From a virus, in the IMG/VR virus record IMGVR_UViG_3300049259_000169, positions 1 through 62,693 of that record: a stretch of 62,693 nucleotides of DNA, one strand, 5' to 3'. Of the stretch, positions 46,029 through 55,789 are shown piece by piece. Within the stretch, counting starts at the first letter, position 1. Each line of letters opens with the position of its first letter. The position numbers and the translations under genes were made by a program. Under the pieces are notes generated by a model. That model made no database searches, was not told the DNA's origin, and saw only the letters and a program-made list of their open reading frames with translations.

Positions 46029-47699
46029 CTACCTTGCCCTGATGATGAAGTTGACGCCGTAGTACCCGGCCGTGTTGGTCCCGGTGGTGTCGTCCTCAAT
46101 GGCGGTCTGTCCGCCGTGGTCATGGGTGCCCCCGTTGCTGATCGGGTGGGTGTGGTTCGGACCGGCGGCGGCGACTCCACCGGCCGCGCGGTCCACCGTG
46201 CCCGAGGGGTCGCCGGTGTTGCCACCGTGGTCGTGGCTGCCATCGTCGGCGATGTCGTGGCGGTGCCCGAGGGTGATGTGGCTGTGGGCGACCGGGTTGC
46301 GCAGCCCCAGCGCACGGCCCTCGGTGCCGCCCAGAGCCACCTCGGTGCCGACACCGACCGGCTGGCGGTCGCGCAGGTCCGGGAGGACGTTGGTCCCGAG
46401 CAGGGCGTACAGGTCGGGATAGGTGGACGACGAGAACGTCGACCCGTCGCACTTGAGCCAGCCCGACGGGATGCTCGAGATGACCCACGCCACGATCCCG
46501 CCGACCGGGATCGTGCCCCGGCCGACGAACACGGGCGCCTGGAACTCCACCGTCGTGGCGAGTACGCCGGTACCGCCGGCCAGGAAGCTGTCGATGGCGC
46601 CGGTGTCGTCGTACCAGATGATGGTGGCGGAGTCGAAGAACGGGCGGCCGATCTCGATGTGCGCGTCGGAGGCGTCGCCGGTCTGGAGCCACCCGCCGGC
46701 CCACAGTCCCCCGCGCAGGAGAATCGACCCGTCGGTCGCCGAGATCAGGACCGTCTCGTCGCCCGCCGCGTCGAAGGCGAGGAACCCGAGGTTGTTCATC
46801 TTGACTCCGACGTCCGGGTCGGCGTCGGTCTGCACGGTTCCGCCGGTCACGGTCGAGCCGGAGATGTCGGCACCCGCGAAGATGGAGCCGGTGGTGGTCA
46901 GGAAGCCGTCGGAGGAGTCGATGGTGGTGACCGCGACCCCGGAGGCGTCGTAGGCGACCAGGCCGAAGGGCGAGATCACCACGTTCGGAAAGGTGGTGGT
47001 CGGGTTGGAGATCAGCCACGACTGGGTCGCGTCCACCCAGGCGGACCCGTTCCACCGGTAGGGCCGGTTGGTGTCGTCGCTGTCGAACCACGTGTCGTTG
47101 GTGACCAGCACGCGGCCGTTGCTGTCGGGGTCGGTCGGTGGGGTTGCCTGCTGGTAGCGCTTGTTCAGCGACTCGGCCAGGTGGAGGGCGTTCCCACCGT
47201 CCTCGAGCGCCTGGTCGATGTCGTCGCGGACGTCGGGGTGGAGGTCGTCCTCCTCGACGAACCCGGACCGGGTGGCGAACCGCTGCCACTCCCCGAAGAT
47301 GGGCGGCCCGTCCGGGTCGACGGGGTTCGGGGCGTAGTTGCGGACCCGGAAGTACATGGACCCCGGGTCATCGGTGTTCCACATCTGCTGGGTGCCGGTG
47401 CCGTCCTGGCGGGCGATCACCGTGCCGATCCAGGAGAGCAGGATCGGCTCGTCGTCCTCGTCAAGGATCACGGGCGCGTTCTGGCCCCCGGCGCTGACGT
47501 AGAAGAAGCCGTTGAAGGTAGCGACTTCGTCGTTCAGGTCGAGGATGTGCACCGCCTGCGAAGACATGCCGGGGCCCAGCAGGTCGGCGGCCGAGATCGG
47601 CGAGGCGTTGCGGGCCTGCCGGTCGACCCGGCGGGTCAGCAGCCGCAGGGAGTCGTACCCAGTGACGGCAATGGGCCATGAGCTACTGCTGCTCGACAT
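46029..47699 (-). CDS. minor tail protein with tail-collar domain
   Basis: 556 aa. The C-terminal third is a phage tail collar domain: IPVGGIVAWVISSIPSGWLK, DGSTFSSSTYPDLYALLG and DLRDRQPVGVG, then His-rich repeats (HSHITLGHRHDI, HDHGGNT, HTHPISNGGTHDHGG) that may bind iron. The middle is beta-rich. Likely a distal fibre or baseplate tip protein. Lies next to the glycine-rich tail protein. Confidence 0.75.
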   Translation of the reverse strand: MSSSSSSWPIAVTGYDSLRLLTRRVDRQARNASPISAADLLGPGMSSQAVHILDLNDEVATFNGFFYVSAGGQNAPVILDEDDEPILLSWIGTVIARQDGTGTQQMWNTDDPGSMYFRVRNYAPNPVDPDGPPIFGEWQRFATRSGFVEEDDLHPDVRDDIDQALEDGGNALHLAESLNKRYQQATPPTDPDSNGRVLVTNDTWFDSDDTNRPYRWNGSAWVDATQSWLISNPTTTFPNVVISPFGLVAYDASGVAVTTIDSSDGFLTTTGSIFAGADISGSTVTGGTVQTDADPDVGVKMNNLGFLAFDAAGDETVLISATDGSILLRGGLWAGGWLQTGDASDAHIEIGRPFFDSATIIWYDDTGAIDSFLAGGTGVLATTVEFQAPVFVGRGTIPVGGIVAWVISSIPSGWLKCDGSTFSSSTYPDLYALLGTNVLPDLRDRQPVGVGTEVALGGTEGRALGLRNPVAHSHITLGHRHDIADDGSHDHGGNTGDPSGTVDRAAGGVAAAGPNHTHPISNGGTHDHGGQTAIEDDTTGTNTAGYYGVNFIIRAR

Positions 47700-47702
47700 G
47701 GC

Positions 47703-50618
47703 TCACCCCGCCTCTTCGGCCGCAGCCTCGTCGGCGTCCGGGTCGTTCCCGTCGTTCGGCGCCGCCGACATGGTGACCGCGATCTTCTCGCCGTTCGCGT
47801 CCTGGGTGACGCCGATCGCGTCGAGCTTCTGCCACTGCGCCACGTCGCGGACCCCGCTCGAGGACCGGACCGGAATCCAGACGCCCGGGATCAGCTGGTT
47901 GATGCCCAGGTTGACGTCCGGCGACAGGGTCGAGTTGTCGGGGACGCGCACCACCAGCGGCGCCGGGCCGTAGGTGGTGTAGCGGCCGCCGATGTTGCGG
48001 GTCGCCTGCGCGGTCAGCGTCGCCACCAGGCGCTTGCGGGCCTCGCGAGTGAGGGTCTGCTCGGTGCCGGCGCCCTCGGACTCGCCGTACGCCGAGTCGA
48101 GCATCTCGACGAAGCCCTCGGGGCCGAGGGGGACGTGGTCGGCATCGACGCCGCGGTAGGCGATGCCGTAGATCCCGTTGTTGTTGGTCACCGCCAGCAC
48201 GTTGGCGAGCTCCATCCCGTACTCGGTCACCACCGGCGGGTCGGAGAAGTCGCCGTCGCCCATCTCGGGCAGCCGGCCGACGGGCCGATGGGTGTCGTTC
48301 AGGAGGATCCGGCGCCCGGCAGTGGTGTAGTCGAGGCCGGCGTGCGCGGCGAGGTCGTCGACCTCCTCCCATGCGGTGGACGAGAAGTCCTTGCGGACCC
48401 GGGAGTTCTTGGCGTCGCCGACGTTGTCGAGGATCGTCAGGTAGGGCAGCACGTTCGGGTCGTCGTACGCCAGCGCGTTGAGGATGATCTGCGCACCCCG
48501 GTTCACCACCGTGGTGAGGCCCAGCTGCTCGCCATTGACGACCTGGTAGTTGTCGGCGTACCCCTGGCGCATGATGCGGCGGTAGACGTAGGCCATCACG
48601 TCCTTGAACTCGATCTCGATGCGGTCCTTCGACGCCGCGATCCGGGTGATCGGCCCCTCGAAGACCCGGACGCTGTCCCGGAAGACCACGACCTCGTGCT
48701 GCCACGTTCGCAGCGAACCGAGGAACAGCCGACCCTCGTCGTCCCACTGGTTGATGATCAGGGAGCCGCCGGAGATGTCGTCGCGCTTGCGGTTCCAGTT
48801 GATCGTGGTGAGGGGCTTGAGCTCGCCGATCAGGGTCTCGCCGCCGCGCGCGTAGACGAACGCCCGGTTGGCGCCCATCCCCAGCGGGTCCTGGGGCCGG
48901 CCCGAGGAGATGACCTCGAGACCGGCGCCGGAGCCGGGGGTGCGGGCGGTCCAGAAGTAGGCTTCCTCGGACCAGTCGGAGGTCTTGGCCGTGGTGCCGA
49001 TGGTGCGGACCTGGTAGGCGTAGAGGAACTCGGTCTCGAACGTGCCGGGGTCCATGTCCCAGAACTGGTCGGAGCCCGGGGTGGTCACGTCGCCGAAGAT
49101 GGTCTCCCAGTCGCCCGGGATGCCGCCGAAGACGCGGTAGCGGAAGTCGGCGTGGTGCTGGCTGACCCCGACCTCGGGGTCCCGGAACTTCCACCGGAAC
49201 CGGTTGGTGCGGCTCGCGACGATCGCCGTGCCCTTGTCGGGGGAGAGGATCAGCGGGGGCGTGGTGCTGGCCAGGACGTAGAACGACCGCGGGAACGCCC
49301 ACTCGCCCCAGGCGTTCTGCGCGTCTCGGGTGCGGACCTGCCACTCGTAGAAGGTGTTGCCCTTGAAGGTGCCGGCGTCGATGGTCCACGTCTCGTCGTC
49401 GCCGGTGTGCACGTCGGTGGCGACCCACTCGCCCGCGTCCGAGATCGGGGTCGCGGCCTTGCGGTAGCGCAGCTGCCAGGCGGCCTGAGGGTCGGAGGGG
49501 TCCGGGTCAGAGGCGTTCCAGGTGAAGGTGACGTTCAGCAGTGCCGAGACCTGCGAGTTGTCGGCGGGACTGGTCAGGGCGGGCGCGTTCGGCGGCCGGT
49601 TGGTCCAGAAGTTCGTCGACGTGTAGTCGTGGGAGAGGCGGCCGTTGATGTCCTGGGTGTAGATCCGCAGGTAGTACCGGGTGTTCTGGTCGAGGCCGGT
49701 GATCGTGGCCTTGTCCCGCTCCTCGGACTCGTCGTAGGTGCCGTGCCAGACGGAGTGGTCGGCGAAGTCGCTGGTCTTCGACCGCCAGATCAGCATCCGC
49801 ACGCCACGGGTCGAGTTCGGGTCGTTCGGGGTGCCGCGCACCACCACCTGGGTGGTGGCCTTGGTCGCCAGTCCATCGGCTATCGGGTGGCCGTCGATGG
49901 TGATGCTCGCGGGCGGGACCGGCGGGTTCACGGCCGACCAGGTCAGGGTGACCGAGCCGTGGGTGTCGGCGCCGCTGCTGCCACGGAACGACGCAGCGCC
50001 GAACATGCCCTCGATGTAGTTCGAGCCCCCGGCGCCGCCGACGCCCGGGGCATCCCCGGCCCTGCCTGCGGCTCCACCACCGCCCGGGTAGAACCCGCCA
50101 CCGCCGCCACCGCCGCCGCGTACGTCCGCGGCGTTCGGCTGAGCGCCGCCGCCACCGTCCCCGAGACGGGCCTGCTCTCCGTCGCCACCCCAGTACGCCT
50201 TGCCCAGCTCGGAGGTGCCGCCCTTGCCGGCCTGGTTCTGGGTGCCGCCCGTCGACGCGGCGGTGTCACCGGCTCCAGCGCCGCCACGGGAGCCACCCTC
50301 GCCCTGGCCGGCACCGCCTCGTCCGCCCTCGCCACCGTCGCCCGAGGCCCCGCCGGCACCGCCGGCCACCGCCCGGATGGTCCCGGTGCGCTTGTTGAGC
50401 CGGATCGAGGAGGCGCCACCGCCGCCCCAGCCGCCGGCCGAGCCGCCGTCACCGTCGCCACCACGGCCGCCGCCACCGAAGCACTTCCCGCCGCCGTTGC
50501 GGCCCGAGGGTGCGAACCCCTTGCGTCCGACCTCGATCCAGAGTGCGTCCTGGCCCTTGACCCGGATGGAGCCGGTGACCTTGCCGCCCTGGGTGTTGTG
50601 CGAGTCCCCACCGCGCAC
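47703..50618 (-). CDS. glycine-rich minor tail protein with fibronectin-like domains
   Basis: 971 aa from GTG 50618. The first ~200 residues are extremely Gly-rich; then two to three fibronectin type III-like units (SPADNSQVSALLNVTFTWNA, WQVRTRDAQNAWGEWAF), then a tail-protein domain of ~450 residues. Forms part of the tail tip. The usual family opening, a strand before the Gly part (THTFEYTGEGVRWAIPDDVE), is encoded upstream of this GTG, in frame, but only an ATC follows the previous TAG. See findings. Confidence 0.75.
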   Translation of the reverse strand: MRGGDSHNTQGGKVTGSIRVKGQDALWIEVGRKGFAPSGRNGGGKCFGGGGRGGDGDGGSAGGWGGGGASSIRLNKRTGTIRAVAGGAGGASGDGGEGGRGGAGQGEGGSRGGAGAGDTAASTGGTQNQAGKGGTSELGKAYWGGDGEQARLGDGGGGAQPNAADVRGGGGGGGGFYPGGGGAAGRAGDAPGVGGAGGSNYIEGMFGAASFRGSSGADTHGSVTLTWSAVNPPVPPASITIDGHPIADGLATKATTQVVVRGTPNDPNSTRGVRMLIWRSKTSDFADHSVWHGTYDESEERDKATITGLDQNTRYYLRIYTQDINGRLSHDYTSTNFWTNRPPNAPALTSPADNSQVSALLNVTFTWNASDPDPSDPQAAWQLRYRKAATPISDAGEWVATDVHTGDDETWTIDAGTFKGNTFYEWQVRTRDAQNAWGEWAFPRSFYVLASTTPPLILSPDKGTAIVASRTNRFRWKFRDPEVGVSQHHADFRYRVFGGIPGDWETIFGDVTTPGSDQFWDMDPGTFETEFLYAYQVRTIGTTAKTSDWSEEAYFWTARTPGSGAGLEVISSGRPQDPLGMGANRAFVYARGGETLIGELKPLTTINWNRKRDDISGGSLIINQWDDEGRLFLGSLRTWQHEVVVFRDSVRVFEGPITRIAASKDRIEIEFKDVMAYVYRRIMRQGYADNYQVVNGEQLGLTTVVNRGAQIILNALAYDDPNVLPYLTILDNVGDAKNSRVRKDFSSTAWEEVDDLAAHAGLDYTTAGRRILLNDTHRPVGRLPEMGDGDFSDPPVVTEYGMELANVLAVTNNNGIYGIAYRGVDADHVPLGPEGFVEMLDSAYGESEGAGTEQTLTREARKRLVATLTAQATRNIGGRYTTYGPAPLVVRVPDNSTLSPDVNLGINQLIPGVWIPVRSSSGVRDVAQWQKLDAIGVTQDANGEKIAVTMSAAPNDGNDPDADEAAAEEAG

Positions 50619-50708
50619 GACGACGTCTACGACCTCGACGTCGTCGGGGATGGCCCAGCGAACGCCTTCGCCGGTGTACTCGAACGTGTGGGTGGGGATG
50701 GCGGGCTC

Positions 50709-52082
50709 CTAGTAGTTCCGGGGCGTGAGCGACAGGTCGATGACCGGCACCGCCTCGTCCTCGAGCATGTCGAAGGTGACCACGTACCCGTAGCCGCAGG
50801 AGAGCACCGGCCAGCGGACCGGTGTCGAGTCGTTGGCGAACACCAGGGAGTCGGCGCGACGTCGGTGACCGAGGGAGTCGATGACGTAGATCTCCTCACC
50901 GGGCCCGTCGAAGACCAGGGTGCCGCCGACCGGGATGTAGGACAGGACGAAGTCGCCGATGTAGTCGCACGGATTCTCCTCCGGGTCGAAGTCACCGTCC
51001 GGGTCCGGGTAGAAGCGGACGCGGAGGTTCCGCAGACCCTCCTCGGAGTGCACGGTGATCGTCGGGGCGACCATGCCCCACAGGGGGATGTTCAGCTCCG
51101 GGATCGCCAGCTTGACGCGCTGCCACGTCTCCGGCGGCGTGTAGCACCCGATCGGCACCGACGGCGGAGTCGGCGGCTCGACCATCGCGTTGCACAGCGG
51201 GTCGTAGATGGGTGCCCAGAGGTCGGTGCCGCACTCGACCTCGGTGAACAGGTACGGCTCGGTGGTGTAGAAGCCCTGGATGGCCCCGGGGACCCAGGGG
51301 TTCTCGACATCGGGGTCCAGGTACCCCTGCACGAGTCCCTTCTCGGCCCCGAAGGTGTACGCCGACCCGGCGACCCCGGTGAACTGCACGATCCACATCG
51401 CGCCGCCGCAGCCGCTCATGTTGGTCTTGCGCTGCACGATGGGGCCGGCGTTGAAGACGACGTTGCGCCAGAACCGCTGGTAGTCCCGCAGTACCGCGTC
51501 CACCTCGACGGGCTCGGGGGCGATGTCCCAGGGGAATCCGCCGTCGACGTAGCCGACACCGTCGGTGGTGGGGTCGATCAGGTCCACACCGTCCGGGAGC
51601 ACCGGGCTGGCCGAGAGGAAGCCGAGCTGCTTGCCGAACGAGTTGGTGGTGACCAGCTGGCTGGAGCACAGTGCCCCGAGCAACGCGCGGCGCAGCCAGG
51701 CCGCCCCGTAGTCGCAGGCGTCGTCGTCGGACCCCAGCAGCATGGCCTGGATCACGACCGCCTTGGTGCCGTGGCGGAGCCGGCCCGGGGAGCCGCCGTC
51801 GGTGGTGAACTCGGTGACGGTGGAGCCGCGGGAGGAGTCGTCGAGCCCGTCGATCGAGATCGGGTAGACGCCCCAGAAGTTGCCGGACCGCGGGTCGTCC
51901 GCGTCGTACCAGGGGGCCGGGTCGAACACCGGGGTCGAGTACGGGTCCTGGCCGAGCAGGGTCGGGATGACCTCGTTCTTGAAGGCGGGGTAGAACCACG
52001 ACGCGCGAGCGGCGTACGCCTCCGTGCGCGTGGTGTTGATGATCTCCGTGTCGTCGAAGAACAGCAGACCGTCCCAGCTCAT
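50709..52082 (-). CDS. distal tail/minor tail protein
   Basis: 457 aa. Starts MSWDGLLFFDDTEIINTTRT; the fold and position directly after the tape measure match the minor tail (Dit-like) proteins of actinophages. Several Cys residues. Its TAG stop is in the same frame as the downstream glycine-rich gene. Confidence 0.7.
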   Translation of the reverse strand: MSWDGLLFFDDTEIINTTRTEAYAARASWFYPAFKNEVIPTLLGQDPYSTPVFDPAPWYDADDPRSGNFWGVYPISIDGLDDSSRGSTVTEFTTDGGSPGRLRHGTKAVVIQAMLLGSDDDACDYGAAWLRRALLGALCSSQLVTTNSFGKQLGFLSASPVLPDGVDLIDPTTDGVGYVDGGFPWDIAPEPVEVDAVLRDYQRFWRNVVFNAGPIVQRKTNMSGCGGAMWIVQFTGVAGSAYTFGAEKGLVQGYLDPDVENPWVPGAIQGFYTTEPYLFTEVECGTDLWAPIYDPLCNAMVEPPTPPSVPIGCYTPPETWQRVKLAIPELNIPLWGMVAPTITVHSEEGLRNLRVRFYPDPDGDFDPEENPCDYIGDFVLSYIPVGGTLVFDGPGEEIYVIDSLGHRRRADSLVFANDSTPVRWPVLSCGYGYVVTFDMLEDEAVPVIDLSLTPRNY

Positions 52083-52090
52083 CCGTCCTC

Positions 52091-54580
52091 CTAGAACAGG
52101 GCCTTGGCGGCGAAGTCGTTGATGACCTCGCGAGCCACGATGTACGGGTTGGGCCCCTGCGTGACGATCGTCCAGCCGGAGGCGTCGACACCCCGGTGAC
52201 CCATGCCCTGGGCGATGGCCGAGAGTGCGCGGACCGAAGGATCGACCATGCCGAGAGGCCGGTTCAGGGGCACGATGGCCTCGGGCCCGTCCTCACCGAT
52301 CCACCGCAGCTGCGGGCCGCTGGTGACGCCACCGAGGCCACCCGAGGCGTTGCCCTTGATGCCGTCGATCGCGCCGTGGATGAAGTCACCGAGGCCGCCG
52401 CCAGGAGCCTTGATCAGCGAGCCGATATCGATGGTCCCGATGGCGGACAGGATCTTGCCCGCCAGCCCGACGAAGCTGGCCGCGATGTCCTCCACGATCC
52501 CCTTCGCGTTGTCCACGATGTCGGTGAACAGGTGCTTGATCTCCGACCAGATGCTGCCGATGGCGTTGCCGATGCGGACCGGCAGCTTACCGAACCAGTC
52601 GGCGATCCGGCCGGAGATGGAGATTGCCCGGTCGACCAGCCGGGAGAACAGAGACGCAGCCCGGCCGGGCAGGTCGGCGAGGAAGGACATGATCTTGCCC
52701 GGCAGCAACGCGAACCAGCGGATGATGCGGCCGACAACGAGGCCCGCGTTGTAGGCGAGGTTGTCGGTGACCCGGTGCCACAGGCCGGGGATCTTGGAGA
52801 TGATCCCCTCGATCTGGCCCGGAAGCCGGCGGAAGAAGCCGACGATCCGGTGGGTGGCGTCGCCGACGACGGAGGCAGCGTGGGAGATGACCCCACCGAG
52901 GTCGTGGAACAGGTCGATCACCTTGCCCCACCCCTCGAGAATCCAGGCAGCCGCCGTGCCGAAGTAGGTCCGGATGGCCTCGCCCACGGTGGACACGATC
53001 GGAGCCAGATCGGTAAGGACGACCAGAACCTTCTCGAAGGTGTCGAACAGGAAGGCCAGGAACTCGCGCGACTCGGGAGTGTCCAGCCTGCCGATGGCCT
53101 CGCCGATGTCGACGATGGCGTTGCCGATCTGCTCAGCGACATCGATCCCGTTGGAGAAGAAGTCCTTGATCGCGTCCTGGTTCTTCGGGTCCGTCAGGTA
53201 CTCGGTGAACCGCTGGAGCTGGTCACCGGCCTCTCGGAACAGGGAGTCGCCGGACCGCTTGCCGGCCGAGAGCAGCTGGGCGGTGGCCTCGATCGCGTCG
53301 TGGATGAACCCACCGATGGCCTTGGCGGAGACGGCCGCCCGGTGGAAGAAGTCGGCGAGCTCGCTCTGCCCCGACTTGCTGTTGGCCCACTCGTTGAAGC
53401 GGTCGGCGGCATCGGTCAGGAAGCCCAGGAACCGCTGGGTGATCGGGATCGCGGCGCGCATGATGCCGCCGATACCGCCCAGGGTGTCCCCAGCGATGGC
53501 CCCCAGCTTGCGCAGGGCGTGGGGGATGAAGTCGGAGAAGGCCGCCATGAACTGCTTGAAGCCGCTGGACTGGGTCATCTCGGCCCAGCCGTCGACGACG
53601 TCACCGAGAGCCGAACCGACCCGGCGGAAGAAGGGGGCCAGCCCGTCTAGCGCCGGCCCAGCCTTGTCGAGAGCCGCGGCGAGCTTGGGCCCGAAGGCTT
53701 CGCCGGCGGCATCCCCGGCCTCCTTGAACTTCTTGATCAGCGGGTTGACCGACTTGAAGATCGTCTTCCGGGTCTGGTCGTCCATGCCGACCAGGGCGGC
53801 GACCACGACCCCGATGCCGACGGCAAGGGGGCCGACCAGCGCGAGGGCCACGGCGCCGATGGCGCCGGCCGCAAAGGTGGCCGAGGCGACCAGCCCGATC
53901 AAGGCGGCGGCAAGCCCGGAGACCAAGGTGGCGGCGGCTCCGAGGACCGTGATCAGGGCGCCGACGCCGACCACGATGCCGACGATCGAGGTGCCCACCT
54001 GGGTGGCGATCTTGGCGAGGTCCATCCCCTCGCCGGAACTCTTGCCGGTGAAGACGCCGACCAGCTTCTCCGCGACCTTGGGTGCCACGGCGCCGAGCCG
54101 GGAGAGGCCCTCGATCGCGGCGCCGATGAAGTTGACCAGGTCGTTGCGGGACCCCTTGCCGAACATCTTCCCGGTCCGCGCGGCCGACCTGTCCAGCTCC
54201 TCGTTCACCAGCACCAGCTTGGAGTGGAAGCGCTGCAGCCAGTTGTGGTCGACCCGGTCGTTGTCCTCGGCGATGGCCTTGAGTCGCTGGAGCCCCATCT
54301 CGAGGCGCTGGGCAGCATCCTTCGTCTGGTCCCAGTCCTTGAGGCCCTTGGCCAGCTCGTCGCGGAAGCCGCCGAGGAAGGTGTCGGCGGACGTGCGGCT
54401 ATTCTTCTTCGACTCCCGGTCGAACCACTCGGAGTACGCCTTGGAGTGCTCCTCCCCGGCCTCCTTGAACTTCGGGGTCATCTTGTCGAGGGCGTCGCCG
54501 ATGTCGTCCGGGACATCGTCGCCGTTGGCGTGCAGCGACACAAAGGCCCGGCCCACGTTCTCACCGCCGAGTCCGAACAC
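52091..54580 (-). CDS. tape measure protein
   Basis: 829 aa. Sets tail length and crosses the membrane at DNA entry. Long helical sequence, a hydrophobic segment at about 195-265 (VGVGALITVLGAAATLVSGL, AALIGLVASATFAAGAIG), and heptad-like repeats later. It lies between the tail chaperones and the minor tail proteins as expected. By its length the tail should be medium-long (~100 nm, rough inference). Confidence 0.9.
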   Translation of the reverse strand: MFGLGGENVGRAFVSLHANGDDVPDDIGDALDKMTPKFKEAGEEHSKAYSEWFDRESKKNSRTSADTFLGGFRDELAKGLKDWDQTKDAAQRLEMGLQRLKAIAEDNDRVDHNWLQRFHSKLVLVNEELDRSAARTGKMFGKGSRNDLVNFIGAAIEGLSRLGAVAPKVAEKLVGVFTGKSSGEGMDLAKIATQVGTSIVGIVVGVGALITVLGAAATLVSGLAAALIGLVASATFAAGAIGAVALALVGPLAVGIGVVVAALVGMDDQTRKTIFKSVNPLIKKFKEAGDAAGEAFGPKLAAALDKAGPALDGLAPFFRRVGSALGDVVDGWAEMTQSSGFKQFMAAFSDFIPHALRKLGAIAGDTLGGIGGIMRAAIPITQRFLGFLTDAADRFNEWANSKSGQSELADFFHRAAVSAKAIGGFIHDAIEATAQLLSAGKRSGDSLFREAGDQLQRFTEYLTDPKNQDAIKDFFSNGIDVAEQIGNAIVDIGEAIGRLDTPESREFLAFLFDTFEKVLVVLTDLAPIVSTVGEAIRTYFGTAAAWILEGWGKVIDLFHDLGGVISHAASVVGDATHRIVGFFRRLPGQIEGIISKIPGLWHRVTDNLAYNAGLVVGRIIRWFALLPGKIMSFLADLPGRAASLFSRLVDRAISISGRIADWFGKLPVRIGNAIGSIWSEIKHLFTDIVDNAKGIVEDIAASFVGLAGKILSAIGTIDIGSLIKAPGGGLGDFIHGAIDGIKGNASGGLGGVTSGPQLRWIGEDGPEAIVPLNRPLGMVDPSVRALSAIAQGMGHRGVDASGWTIVTQGPNPYIVAREVINDFAAKALF

Positions 54581-54589
54581 CTGCCGCTC

Positions 54590-54883
54590 CTACGTGTAGT
54601 CCCCGATGAAGTCCTGGTCGTCCTCCGGCTCGCTGCCCCCGGGGAGAGCGGCGTTCAGGAGGTAGTCAAACTCGGCGAAGGTCGGCTCCGGACCCGCCTC
54701 CCCGCGCAGCTCGCGCTCGTGCTGGTACCAGCGACGCGCGTTCTCCACGTAGAGGATGTTGAGGAGCTTGCGCCACGGCAGCCGCAGCAGGTCCACGGTC
54801 GGGTGCTCGGCGTCGAGCGTGATCCAGTTGGCGTCGGCGAACGCCAGGAGTCGGATCACGCCTTGGTAGGGCGCGCACTCCAC
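54590..54883 (-). CDS. tail assembly chaperone, frameshift part
   Basis: 97 aa open frame from a GTG at 54883, in the -1 frame relative to the upstream chaperone, overlapping its last 28 bases. In siphoviruses this part is made as a fusion by a programmed -1 shift. No classic slippery heptamer is visible in the overlap; the shift may use the stretch CGCGCCCTACCAAGG. A separate start is possible. Confidence 0.7.
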   Translation of the reverse strand: MECAPYQGVIRLLAFADANWITLDAEHPTVDLLRLPWRKLLNILYVENARRWYQHERELRGEAGPEPTFAEFDYLLNAALPGGSEPEDDQDFIGDYT

Positions 54884-55206
54884 TCCTCGAGCATGTCGGC
54901 CAAGATCCCGTCGTCGCCGTGCTCGCCGAACAGGGTCTTGGGTCCGAGCAGGCCGTTCTGGACCATCTGGATGATCCAGTCCTGGTCCTTCGGTTCGATC
55001 ACGGTGGCGAACAGGTCGACGATCGCCGCCAGCTTCTGGATGGGGGGTACGTGCCGTCCGGTGGCCGCGAGCAGCAACAGGGCCTCACCGGCGCCGGGCT
55101 TGCGGTAGTTCACGACGCGGTCGTCGAGGGTGAAGTCGTAGGGGTACTCGAGGTCGATGGCTTCGGCGGTGACGTCAGCGACCTCGCTGGTGAATACCTT
55201 GCCCAT
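54856..55206 (-). CDS. tail assembly chaperone
   Basis: 116 aa. MGKVFTSEVADV..., then FTLDDRVVNYRKPGAGEALL and a helical end. Size and place just before the tape measure are those of lambda gpG-type chaperones, which keep the tape measure soluble. AGGAG precedes the ATG. Confidence 0.75.
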   Translation of the reverse strand: MGKVFTSEVADVTAEAIDLEYPYDFTLDDRVVNYRKPGAGEALLLLAATGRHVPPIQKLAAIVDLFATVIEPKDQDWIIQMVQNGLLGPKTLFGEHGDDGILADMLEEWSARPTKA

Positions 55207-55264
55207 GTCGTGCTCCTCCGTTGGTGGCTGTCCGAGCAGCAGGGTACGGCGGCCGAGCCGTTGC

Positions 55265-55297
55265 GCGCGCCTGCCCCCGAATCGGGGGGAGGCGCGC
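55265..55297 (-). terminator. strong nested hairpin
   Basis: GCGCGCCT/AGGCGCGC enclosing CCCCCGA/TCGGGGG, beginning at the stop codon of the 55297-55785 gene. No T-run. Could lower expression of downstream tail genes. Confidence 0.5.
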
Positions 55298-55785
55298 TAG
55301 TAGAGGGCGAACCGACCCATGGAGGAGTGGGCGCGTGCGGTCTCGTTCCATGCGCGCCGCAGGAACGGGTTGGCGGACTGGCCGCGGACGCGCTGGCGCC
55401 ACCGGGCGGCACCGTAGCCGGGGTTCGCCGGCAGGTAGAGGCCCTCGCCGGCCGAGGCCGCCCCGAACTGGCCGCCGGCCCGCCGGGCGAAGATCATGCC
55501 GGTGCCCTCGTGGACGTAGGCGGCGTAGTCGGTGTTCGCGGAGAACTCGATGTTGTAGCGGCGCAGCGTCACCTGCTGGAGCTCGGACCGGATCGACGCC
55601 TTGAGCGACCCGACCGGGGGCTGGCCGTAGGTCTTGTTCTGCCGCTTGTTCAGCGGCGCCTCGCGGAAGCCGTAGGAGAGCAGCGAGTGCTCGATCGAGC
55701 GCGCCCAGCGACCGAAGGCGCCGGTCGGGGTGAACAGCACCTCGTCGGTGACGACCTTGCCGGTGAGGACGTACGTGAAGCCCAT
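55297..55785 (-). CDS. HK97 gp10-like neck/tail-completion protein
   Basis: 162 aa. The pattern ...YVHEGTGMIF...G...ARRAWNE near the end fits HK97 gp10-type neck proteins (YAAYVHEGTG, PFLRRAWNETARAH). Joins head and tail. Five bases after the preceding gene. Confidence 0.65.
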   Translation of the reverse strand: MGFTYVLTGKVVTDEVLFTPTGAFGRWARSIEHSLLSYGFREAPLNKRQNKTYGQPPVGSLKASIRSELQQVTLRRYNIEFSANTDYAAYVHEGTGMIFARRAGGQFGAASAGEGLYLPANPGYGAARWRQRVRGQSANPFLRRAWNETARAHSSMGRFALY

Positions 55786-55789
55786 CGGG

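Noticed and set aside
48135-52094. 1319-codon plus-strand open frame opposite tail genes
   Set aside because: Covers several minus-strand tail genes and has low-complexity Val/Gly/Arg composition typical of antisense GC-rich frames.
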